A stretch of 64,000 nt of DNA, from the NCBI GenBank assembly GCA_963971285.1, contig OZ020250.1:22286783-22350782 (forward strand), given 5' to 3'. The position numbers and the translations under genes were made by a program. The notes below the pieces were generated by a model. That model was not told the DNA's origin, did no database searches, and saw only the letters and a program-made list of their open reading frames with translations. Below, one piece after another: positions 13,301 to 25,300 of the stretch. How positions within the stretch are numbered: position 1 is the stretch's first letter; each line of letters begins with the position of its first letter. The stretch comes from Astropecten irregularis (Eukaryota; Echinodermata; Asteroidea; Paxillosida; Astropectinidae).

Positions 13301-16300
13301 GTACTGTAGTTGTGTGACTTTGAACTGTGTGGTCCATAACAGTGACTCTTCAGGGGGTCAGCTGGCCGAACTTGGCCTAATAAAGTGGACGTCAAGCAGA
13401 TTGAGAAAAGGTTTCCCAGCCAAACTGCCCAAAGAGTTGGATTACCGAAAACGGTTTTGTGTGCAATGTATTCAGGTTACCACCACAAAGGACTGCCTCT
13501 ACGACATAACTAGTGGAAGACCAGGATATGTAGAATTTGTAAACAAAGCTGCGCGTGAAACAAGCTGGTTGAAACCACCAACAATTAATTGCTTTTATTA
13601 GTTATAGTCTATCCATGCAATAAAGCTACGATCACCGATCGCCAGTCAGTACCATTTTGGAGACACGCTCTATTGCCTGTGAATAGAATACAATCATACT
13701 CAAATCCTGACACACTAAATGCCACTTACAGGGACACTATTCAATATTTCTGGCACTAAGCTTTCATGAATGTGTACAGTATGAAAAGCTGACTTATAAT
13801 GTAAAGGCTACAGATCTATGTAATTCATCATGTGACTGGGGCGACAATAGCATGATGCAATGTTTGGGGCAACTTACTTACGGACAAACTTTCCTCACTT
13901 TAACCATAATAGACACTTTAACATACCTACTGTATGCTAACTTTTTGCTTGCTATCAAAATTATTTTCTCTAAATATAGGTGGGAATGAAATTGTCAATC
14001 TTTTGTTTCTTCGTGATCTTCTCCTAAACTTTGCTTTTGGCTACAGTAACATTCCTTGAAGTTAGAAAAGAGATTGAAAGAACACAACTGGTGAATGTAT
14101 GTATGTACATGTAGGCCTACATGCACCAAGTTCTCAAGGGGATTTGAAAGACACCTGTTCAAGTTTGTTAATTGAAGGAGTTTCTCTGAATTAGGGGGAG
14201 AGCTACTGTAGATGTCTATGTGTTTTTCTACTCAACAGAAAAAATGGTACATCACAGAAGGAATATAGCAGCACATTGTTTGTTTGTTTATTTGTTGATT
14301 TGCTAGTTTATTTTTGTTTCTTTTGTGCAATTCGTGGCCGTCTCATCCCTTTCCCCAACTCCTGCCCTCTTGTCCATTTTCCTTTTGCCCTCATGCCTGA
14401 GGAATTAAGTCACAAGGTTACTGCTTGTACACCAGTGCATGTTGGTAGAGGTTCAGCGATGTCAATGAGGTAATTGATGACTGGTGGAGTGGGGGTTGGG
14501 GGTGTGGACCGTTCCCTCCAAAACGTGGCACAATTGCAAGTTGAGGCTCAGGCTTCACCCTTCATTACAAAAAATGAAAATACCGATACAAGTTGATTGT
14601 CTGTTTGCTGAATTTGTACCTGTTTCCTTGTATGCTTCAACTTCAAGTCCACTGAAAACTGAACCCAAAGGCTTCTGAGTATGTGCCTGCTACATACTTG
14701 AGACATGAAAGTTGGAAATAGAGTAAGGGCCTGAGCTAGAGGCCAAGCTGAGCATTCTAAAAACAGCATCCTGATTAGAAATCCACCTGCTTTGAAGTTG
14801 CCATGTGTGCACAGCCACTGGGAATTATTAAGTGATTTAGTGGTGAGCTTGCCTAAACCTACAAGTTTAACAGGTACACATACACCTGTACATGTACAGT
14901 ACAAGTGTAGAATATGCTTACACTGGCTGGCATTACCCTTCTGTTCAAGGTCAGAATAAGGGCCACACTACTAGCTGTACATGTACGGTAGTTGTATGTA
15001 CTGGTAGTCCCTTGACATGTTTTCACACCATCCATGGTCGGCTGTCTGTTTAAACTGCTCCACTTGTTGTGGACTTAACCCCAGCGATCGAGCTGATCCC
15101 TTAACAGAATTGTGTGTAAAAGTAAACTTTTATTCAATTCCTTGAACAATGAAATCTGTTCAGCAGTTCTGACAATCCTGAGATGTTATTCAGAAGACGT
15201 CTTAGGGCAAAAAACGTCAAAAATGCCCACAGGTTTGCATTGTGTTGGGTGCAAAATCCGCTTCAAATGGGGACTCCTGATTCATTTTTGCCCTTTGGGG
15301 TCATTCTGGGTCAAGATGCCTGGAACTAGTTTCACAGAACTGCTCAACACAACATAAGTTATTGACCGCCACTGACCAAAATGGTATGCATTCACATGCT
15401 GCTTGCTGGTTCTAGCATGAATTATGAAACTTCAGGGATATTTCAAACCCTGACCTCATGCTCATACCGGTGCTTACCAGGATGTCATCTGAATGTGAAG
15501 GTGCAGTTTGAGGTAGCACCTTGTCTTGGGCCAAGACGGCAGAACTTGATAATGGACTGCCATGCGTGCCGATTTCTATTGCGCCCTCTTGTGACTTCAT
15601 TTCACCAGCAGCTTGTATAGTTTGTTATCGAGTTCTGCTGTCTAATTGGTCCAAGACTAGGTGTGACAATTTGTTCCTTTCTTTGATGCTTGTTGCTTCT
15701 TACCAACGGTTATTTACCGACGTCATAAAATCACTTAATTGGCCGTCAAGCTTTTCTATTTTGTCCATGGTTACCTGTAGGACACTGTACTTTGCATGTG
15801 AACTGAAGCATATTGTTTTGCATGTGCAATCATTGTGCTTGACGGCCAATGACGTGACGTGAATTACCTCCATAGTCATGCATGTTTATCTCATTGAAAA
15901 TCTGTCCAAATTGGAAGATCTACATGTGGGTACATTTTGTTAATAATCTATCGTCTGTTTGTGTTTTTGTCTTGCAGGCCAAAGATGGTGACCAATCAGG
16001 GCCACCTGATCTTCCAGACAGGAACCAATCACAACATCACGTTTAAAACTGGAGGCAGTGGCCGTGTTGTGGTTGGGGATTATGACCTCTATGAGATGGC
16101 CGGCACGGTAAGGACGGTCTCTTCATCAGACTCACCAGTATTTCCTTTAAAAAAAGTCATATTTGAGGAAACTTTTATGAAATCTTACTTAGTCACGCCA
16201 GCTGTCTTTTTGACAGGCAAAACTAAACACCTAAACAAATCTGAACAAAACTTGATTTCTCTTGAAATTTAACATTTGTTTAGCAAGCCAACAAATGTGT

Positions 16301-19300
16301 ACCGATATTCCACACCAAAGAATCTATAAAATATGCCACGAACGAGAAGAGTTTTAATTCTTCTACTTTCCCAGTTTCTACAAATTGTGAGCCATTTCGC
16401 AGCTGGGGCCGACTACACTAACTCTTTGCGACCATATCTAAAGCCCAATTGCATCACTAAATAGAGAATCGATCGCTACATGTACTTTGCGTAGCAATTT
16501 TCCGTTTAGCGATGGATTTGGGCTTTAGCGTTGATCGCAAAGCGTTAGTGAAATCAGCCCCTGGTTATGAAATATGCCCCCCTATAATCAGCAACGGCCA
16601 ACTTGTGGCTCATAGTAGAGCTATTACATGTAGGTGATAAAAAGCTGATGGGTTATTGGCCCAAAAACTTGATATAGAGTAGCGTTATCTTCTGCAAACA
16701 CTTGATTCCTTTTATAGCTGAGTGATATGGGTGTCTGACAGAAGTGCGTATTGTGTAACGTGTTTTACAAGTGCTGTGCGTGACTTCGTCTTTTTGTGTC
16801 TTTTTTTCTGGAGTGGTTTCAGTGAAAACAAGAGATATGGAATAAAATAGGCTCTTGTTACAAGTACCATTGCTTGCAAGATAACAAATGCAATGGCAGA
16901 CTACATGTAAATACATCGTTTTTACACTACCTCCATGCCTACAATTTACTTTAAAACACTCCTCCAATGCTTGGTTGATGTCCCTTGTTTTGGCTTTGTC
17001 TTTTTTTAATAGCTTTTTTTTTTACCAAAGGTATAAAGACAAACTCTTGCTAATTGGAGATATTAAACTTCACTTCAAATTTCAATTTTGATAATAGCCA
17101 GCAACTTTCCCATGGATGTTTCAAAATCACTGCACCTCATCCTAAAATTCCATTTAAATGTCCCCTTGTATTAGTGGGTTAAGAGTTACTTTTAACTTTT
17201 AAGGTTTAAACTATGTTTGTCATAAATAGTACAAAAATATGATTGGATAAAACAAACCGTACCAGGGTTGATCTAGCTAGAACCCTCAGTCAAAACACCT
17301 CAAGGAGTGACAAGCGGGTAGAACGGGGGCGGAAATAAAAAGGTTTATAGATTATATGAAATCGTAATTCTCCATTGCACCATGTCCCTTTGTAAGAAAA
17401 CACTGAAAGTCCACCAGCAAGAAAAAAATTGCCGTGCCACTGTGCCAGGCACGGAACAACAGGCCTGTGTACAAAGGTCTATTCTTTGGCAATTTTGTCC
17501 TCATGGTTGGCTAATTCCGATTAAAACCGCTAGCTTTAGCACCAAAATATTTTCCGAGATTTTGTAAACTTGTCAAAAGAGTTTGATAGATCTAGTCACT
17601 GATTTGATTGGAAAAGGGGAATTAATACAAGAAATATAAATGATTTATACAGTAATTAGAGAGAATCTGCACCAACAAAGAGAGGTTTATACCTTTTCAG
17701 ATAAACTTACTGGTATTCACCTCTAAAGTTTTATGTTTGCCTGAAGTTTGAGTACCAGGAAGAGTTTATTTTTAATAAGTTTTGAGCAAGAATGGTTTCT
17801 GAGTTTATTGAATATTCAATAATCTTTGCCTTCAGAGAAAGAGTTTGGTGAAAATGGAGGCAAGAAATAATGGCTGGGTTTGTTGTGAGTGGTGAATCGC
17901 TGCTGGAGTGGAGTTGGAGTTGTTGAAATTGCCATCAACCCTTGTTCCTCTGAGCTGTGTGCAGTACTCTATCTGTGCTCGTAGCATTTGTACAGAATTT
18001 CCCACCATGAGCATAGGTGTAAACTTATTTAACTTCCCAAATCGGACTTTCGTGCTTGTTATCCAGATGGCTTGTTATTGGGCGCCCTCACTCGCCAGTA
18101 ATGTGCCAATCAATTATGTTCTGAAAGTCTTGAGAATACCTGTTTATTCAAAAGAGGGTGAAGCAACAACAAGCAAGGACGAAACCCAACTTGGTACATT
18201 TACAAGTCTAATTGTCAAATCGCCACAAGGATAACTGGGTTCAATGACTGCTTACCGCAGAATTCGGTGCTTATGATTCTCATTCTACGCTTACTGGGTA
18301 AGCGTCAAATCACGCTAGCCGAGTAAGCGAGAAATCCTTAGTCATCCGAAGTACTCATCACATGCATAACTGAAAATTCCATGCTAATCTATGAAATAGG
18401 ATCTCTTTTTAAGCACAGAAGTTCCTGCTTCCGTAAGTGCTCATTCTATGCTTACGGTGAGCAGAGAAATTAGGCCAATAACTGGAACAAGGATGTACAG
18501 TACATGTAACTTGCCAGTCAGGTGACCCCAAAAACTTGGCCCTCCGGTCCAGCCATTCTAATCCTCTTTTGGGTTGAGTCATGAACTGCAAAAAGGGGAA
18601 ATCTGGCAAAAGTCCAAGGGATTTAAGTTTCAGGAAATGAAATATGGTACGAAATGGCATTTATATTTGATTTCAAGTAATTTCAGATTACACTACATCC
18701 TGGAACGCAGTGTATTGTACTTTTTGTTCCATTCTCTCTTTCTCCCAATAGGAAATTTGAAAAAGATACCATTTTGGAAGTAATTATATTAAAATTTAAC
18801 TCTATAAATCAAGACGCAAAATGATAAAGGTTAGACATATTTGAAGAGTGTGGTTATTTCTTGATTTGACAACTTAAATTTAACGGCGAAACTGTTCATA
18901 GATGTTAACGAGGTTGATGCATACTTTGTTCTCATTTCATGTTATGTGGGGTGATAAATAGGGATGAAAGATTCATGGTTTTTGTCAAATTGAACAATGG
19001 CCTTTGAAAAAGCTTGGATTTGCTCCCCTACCATGTTTACATTTGGGAATTTTCTGTGCACCTGGTAAACATTGTCTGTAAACAGTTGATATATAGGGAC
19101 CTAGATTTGCGGTTTTTCCAGAAACTGAAATACCGGTACCTTGTAACGGAGGCCAAGAAAGGTTGAATTGAATAATGCTAAGAACCAGGAAACAGATTCC
19201 AAAACTTATTTTTCATGCCAGATTCTGAAAGATCTTTATGTGCATTCATCTTTTGAAATTAGAATTTGAGAAGGGAATAACAACGTTTTCTCCAGTAGTA

Positions 19301-22300
19301 CATGTTTTTGGTTATTTGATAATCTGGGGGAGGGGTGAGGCTCGGCCGCTCGGGAGGGGTGGTTCAAAAGTTCTCCTTAGTTGAAATTAGGAGAGGGCAT
19401 ATTCCTAGTTCTATGCACTGGTATATTAGTGTACTGGACCTCCATCTGTATAGCCCCAGCGCTATACAAAACTTGAAGAGGATATTTTGTGTGAAATCTA
19501 ACAAGGGAACTGTTTGCCATCTGGGCTGTCCGGTTTGTGGATGGTATTACATCAAATCAATACTAACAATTCAGCCGTGATCTGTTCATGTTTGCTTTAC
19601 CTTCAAACTTCCAAACAGAAATCTGTGTTTTCAACACGACTGGTGTCATCCTTTGCAAATGATGAATAAAGTTCTGTGATGACTTTGTTGGAGGGATAAA
19701 TTATTCTTGGCCAGCAGCCAATCACAACAAAGGTTTCCCATAAAGTCTGTTTGGTACATGCATGCTCATGAAAACATGAATCCAATGCAAATCATATTGG
19801 CCCCCCTTCCTAAGACTTGAAAGACTCTTGGAACTTTCTTAAGTAAGTCTGGCTGGCTGGCACAGCCTAGATGCCCAGCAGATGAACCTGGAATAGCCAC
19901 TATGAGATGTGGCTTGCTTCACCAACAGCCAAAGCAGTGACCCTCATGCATAACATTAATCAGGTGTAGGTCTAAGTGATGTACAGGTGTATGGAATGAT
20001 CATCTTGAAATAAAAGCTTTGCAGCTTGCCCGACTTGGCCCAAGTCCAAGGATTATGCCACAGGGGCACTGCACAGTGTTGGTTTTGGGCAGATTCAGGA
20101 AGGTTTCGGAGCAAAAGTGACTAAGGTGATGATAAGTCTGTATGTTCCTCCTTTTTTTCTCTTGCTTGCAGGTGTCGGACAATTCTGCCGCCATCAAAAC
20201 ATTACAGAGTTCAGGAACTCCAAGTGACGTTCAGCAGCAACTGGATGAGCTAAAAAGCCGGGTTTCCAATGTAGAGAATCTGCAAAGCAGGGTGAGTTTT
20301 AGTTTTGGACTGCGATGCGCATTTTTGTCAATCATCAATGGAAAAAGAAAACAATGATGTAAGGACTAGCAACCAGTCTACACCAAGGTAACGTAGGGTC
20401 ACATACAACTTAATATAATAATAAAATAATAATGAATCAAAATTTGTATTGTGCTCTTTACATAAAAATGAGCAAAATCGTATTATAATAAACAGGCAGG
20501 TCAGCAATAATTAAGAACTTCAATTTGAAGAGAAATTAAAGACACAAGATGTGAGAAACACTTGAAGATATTAAAGACAAAGACAGATTGCTGGGAAAAA
20601 CAATTGGGGGAGTGTATTTAATGGCATAGGTTCAGCAGTTGCTAGGCTGGACCCTACATCAACTCACTCCCCCCCCCCCCCCCCCCCCCCACCCGTTATG
20701 TCCGGGTTTCTGTTTTTGTAAGAGTCCAATTGCAATGTTTTCCTTTTCCTGTAAAAAAACCAAACACCAAACCCTTGTTCATTTTTTCTTCCAATTTCCA
20801 AGTGTATTTTACCCCCACTGTTTCCTTGGCATACAATGACAATGTAAACTTGAAAGGTCTTCTTTACAAGCCTTTAATTTGTAACTGAGTTGATTGAACC
20901 ATAGCGCTACAAATACATAGCTCTATAATTGAAAAACATTCAATTACACAATAAAATACTTTTGTCACTGTCTCAGCGCACTTCTCTTGGGTTAGCAGCT
21001 GAAGTGAGTTGAAACATGGAAGTCTTCCAATAACAGTAGTTATGAGACAGATCTACAGGCCTACATGTTGTACCTGTACTAGGAAACCAAGGTCATGCTA
21101 AGTCCTATAGACCTGGCCTAAGACCCTGTTTCTATGGAGCTTGCATGTTATATTCATGAATTACTTTGCTTAGATTGGCATGGATACAGTAAACCTTATG
21201 GCCTCTTGGATATCATTCAAGTGTCCTTGCCACTTCATACAGTATAGAAGAAACAGTCTGTTCACCCACTCAACTATGCAAGTGTTTAGTCTCTCACCAC
21301 TGCTGACGTCTTGATAACATGGTACATGTATCAGACCAGCTATTCCGTGGAGGTCATGTGAGGTCACGTAGGGGTCAGGGCAGGCTGTAGCTTTCCAATG
21401 CCTTAGGCTTTTCCTCCCATGCCCCCAACGAATACCCCCATGGGCATAATCGATATTCTCTGGAATGAAAATGCCACTTATGAAAAAATTTTCTTGCACT
21501 TTCAAATCAAAATTTGTGAAGTCACATGAACTTGAAGTTTGTGCCTACACGAGGCAGTGCATGAACGAACAAGTGAGAGCACAAAGACAGCTACTTAAAG
21601 TTGAAGGTGTTATATTTTTATTTGTGTGATTTGTTTCATTTCATACGAAAAAATTCTACAGTACTACTGTCAGCTGCTCCCTTTAAGTGAAGTTCAACAG
21701 TCTTTTTCCTGTGCATCTTACATTAGATTTGCATAAACTTCACCAACTTCAACAAAAACACTCTAGATCTTGTCTTGAATTAGAATTGATTATTGATTAT
21801 TGATCATTTCTGATTGGATCGCTATCAGTGGAAATCCATGCACCGTCAGCAACTCAGCAGGTCTTGATTGGGGCAGCATATCTCCCTCTCAAAAAAACCT
21901 CTTTCAACAAGTCTCAAAATCCCACCACAACTTCATGTAGCACAGCAGTAATATATATTTCAAGCATGACTAGATCGCTCCCAAATGAAATTTTGTTTGT
22001 TTGCGGAGGCGTGTAACAGAAGTCCCCCCCTCCCCCTTTCAAAGCCCTTAAACGACGCTGCCTTAACGGAACCAAAAAGGTTCTTGTGTCTGCTGACCGC
22101 TCAACTGGAAAATGGGCAGTGATTTCAGATTTTCATGCCTGGGTTGTTGTCCTAACATGTTCCATACCGAACACTCCAGGGCAAGCTTGGTTCATTTCCC
22201 TAGGTATTCTGTAATGGTATATTTATAAGTATAAAATATAAACGAACTGGGAAAATGAGCCCGCCACAGTAAATGCTAGATTGACCGGGAATAAAGGAAC

Positions 22301-25300
22301 AACAACAAGGTGTTTTTCATTTTCTGTTTGTTTAAAAGCTTCCATGTTTGCTTGAAATTGCTTCTTGAAAAGTAAGTTTTGGTATTTTATTATGAGTGCT
22401 AGGCTTCTGGGGCCTGGGATATGGTAAACAGGAAGCCGGGAAAAGTCGCCTGATGAAGCAGACATTTCTGTGCAACAAGATTTCTCAGTTACTCAGGTAG
22501 CATAGATATTCTGCAATAACCTTGGCGAAAACGGTGATCAAAAGTGCAGATTTCTGCAGTAAACTGGGCCTAGTAATTGTGCCCTGATGAGGTGGGGTCA
22601 TTTCGAGGGTAGATGAATTTTTGTTTTCAAATTCAAGCCCAAAAAATCTTTTAAAAATCTTTATAAAAATTCCTGAGTAGTTTTATCAGGGATTGGTTGA
22701 ATAGATCAAGTTTGACTGCAATTGCTGGAAAAGAATCGGCTTCATTTAAAAATGGAATTATTTGAAGAAAAAAAATGGTTGGATATGAAAATTAAAAAAT
22801 CGCTGGAATTTATTAATCTTGTATATTTGTTGTTGAATGTTTTTCCATTTGTTTAATAATTAATGGATGAATGAAGGATGTTTCTTTAACTCATTAAGCT
22901 TGAACTTTGAGTGTTTGAGACATCAGACTTGCCTTGGGGCTCAAATTTAAAGACCCTTACAAAGTTACAGCCCTTCCGGGTTCATTTGAGGGTGAAATAA
23001 GTACTGACACAGGAGGAACACCCTACCCATGTCCCCGATCACCTGAGAATTCTTCTGGACTTTTCACTTTATATTGATTTCTAAAATCTCCATAAAGTCC
23101 TGTGTCCCTTGTGCCTGTAGGTGTATCACCATAACGAATTATGCATGCTGTACTTTGTCAAGTACAGGATTTTTGACACTTTCTATTCTGTGAAAGTGCA
23201 GCTTTATTTGTTGTTTTTTTCTGCGTGACTGGGTCTTTTCAGCAGGATACATGAGACATGTAAACCTGTAAATCGCCTTTTTTCAGGTTGCATACTCAAG
23301 ACAAATTTGAAAGGGACAAGTGTTTTCTTGGATTAAAATCTGTTTACCGATCGATGTTGCATGGACATACCATGATTGGCTGATGTTGCAGAAGAACTAT
23401 CCATGTCAGAAAAATGTTCATCACCGAACAATTAAAAAGCACTTTGAGTTTCAACTCTCGCAAGTTTGTTTTTACTTTCTGAAGGAGCATTTTGAATTTT
23501 TAATTCCCTTTGAACAGCCTCCGACCTTTCTCTTGATTCAGTAAAAGTTTATTTGAATGTTAATTTTTACCATTTTGTTTTCGTTAAAATTAGTTTTTTA
23601 TATTTTTCCCTCCATAGATCGATGATCTGGAGACGCAAGTGACTACTTTATCCAGTGTAAGAATTGTTTTTATGTTCAATTCTTTCTGATTATATTTCAA
23701 ATCTTTCTCCAATCTCCACACATTATTTCATTACCCTTCCATTTGAATCATATCCATGTTCTTTCCGTTCGCTACAAAAAATAACAACGATAGATAATCA
23801 AAAACAAAGAAGTCATGACAATTATTAGTCCACACTAAGTTGGCATGAGTCCCTAAGTTACTCCGTGATTATGGAGGTCGAGTATTAACTGAACTCTAGA
23901 CACCGGATATTGTTTCAGTTTTCGGGGGCATGTAGTTTTCGAACCATGGGAGGGTATCGGGTTGACATATCATGTACTTTGCCTTCAATGTGTTTATAGA
24001 TGGGAGGTGTAAGATATCCAGGACACAGCTAGTAGGAGTTATCGTCAATCCCTCATCATGTTTTACATTTACTCATTCATGGGCACCAGTCAGCTATAAA
24101 ATAGTGGCGTGACTTATGTTTATAATCCTCACTGTACATGTATGAATCAGGTGATTTCTGGGTACCGGTGAAAGGTGACATTTTAATCATGGAATCTTTC
24201 TTTACCATAGTGAAATAAAACCATGCTGTTTGAGTTGGAGCGACGGCTCAAATGTTGAATGTTTCTAGGCCATGTTAACCTCATTCTTTTTTATAGGCTG
24301 TTGTACCCCAATGGCCTCAACCCGTATTTATGTGACTTTTTAACCCTTGAAACTCCTCGGGCACTTTGAAATTGAAGAAGCTGTCTGGAAATGGAATCAA
24401 AATCCAAACAACAATGTCGCATCAACAATAAGTCTCAAAATTCAACAATGGACGATTGTTAAAATGAATTTTTGCCTCTGCATGAAAATGTTTTTGGATT
24501 TGTTTGACTATTGAGACCATGGGCCAATTTCATGGAATTGTTAAGCACCAAAAATTGCTTAGCACAAAAATGTCTTGCTCAATCAAACAAACCACCATTA
24601 ACAATTCCATTTGATATTCATGGTCAGGGCACAACAGCCAAAGAACAATCACAAGTGAAACACAACACATGGAAATTTTGCTTTTAATCCTGTTTTTATT
24701 AAGTCATTGAAAAGTGAACAAAGAAAAATTGACTGGAGCGGGATTCGAACCGGCGACCTCCCGAACACCGCACAGGCGCTCTACCAACTGAGCCATCCAG
24801 CCCTATGTTGGTGGTGACCCCAATAGTCAACTATCCTTGTTCGTTTGGCAGTCAGAAGCCATGAAACCACGCACACACCGCCACACCCCAGGGATCGTTT
24901 CAATGATACACGCAACAATGCTGCAACCTGGGAACGGTACATGGGGGATCACTCAAAGAGGATACGGCTTTTTAATTATTATATTCGTGTTTTTATTAAG
25001 ACAGAAATTTCTCCTCAGTTAAGTCATTGAGGGGGAAATACCAAACATTTCAGATCATTCCAAGACTTGGGCTTATATGTAATAGCATGCCTTGGCTTGT
25101 AGTTGCCATAGTAACAGGTGTCATAGCAACAGTACTCTTAAGTTGGAAGAAAACAAGTTTTAGTTACAGCATGGAATGAGATGAATGAAATGAGTGGCAC
25201 TAGATATTGTTTGCAGTTCTGTGTCCTTTGAAATCCTATAAAACCTAGGGTAGATTTTGATTACCAGACTCAAAACAATTAACAAAGAAGGAATTTTGTT

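Larger units (their letters stand above)
4304..15977 (+). other. CUBN intron 1 (11.7 kb)
   Basis: GTAAGT donor and cttgcAG acceptor. No coding exon is recognised. It contains a foldback MITE (5572-5737), a copy of the palindromic repeat family (6730-6880), short TACATG-rich patches near 9030-9070 and 14880-14900, and dispersed 'caaaagcctctattttgat'-type repeats near 11690 (also at 3485 and 56745). The open frames of 100-118 codons at 13299-13601, 14548-14904 and 15521-15862 have no recognisable motif. First introns often hold enhancers, but nothing here proves one. Confidence 0.8.
16108..20171 (+). other. CUBN intron 2 (4.1 kb)
   Basis: No exon recognised. Contains a foldback MITE at 16405-16561 and a repeat rich in CTTACCG-type inverted motifs at about 18240-18480, which shares segments with 45320-45560 and 49195-49265. 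Confidence 0.8.

Noticed and set aside
13299..13601. 100-codon open frame on the + strand in intron 1, considered as an extra exon or nested gene
   Set aside because: Not similar to any cubilin region. Exon 1 to exon 2 joins exactly in phase without it.
14548..14904. 118-codon open frame on the minus strand in intron 1
   Set aside because: No domain motif and no flanking splice sites in a consistent frame; compatible with chance.
21170..21505. 111-codon open frame on the minus strand in intron 3
   Set aside because: No recognisable family, and neighbouring repeats are not coding.
24731..24815. Possible functional tRNA gene on the minus strand (good A and B boxes, pairable acceptor stem)
   Set aside because: The anticodon arm is degenerate, the segment lies inside a larger element with a 13-bp target duplication, and related copies occur throughout the introns. 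It is a SINE.
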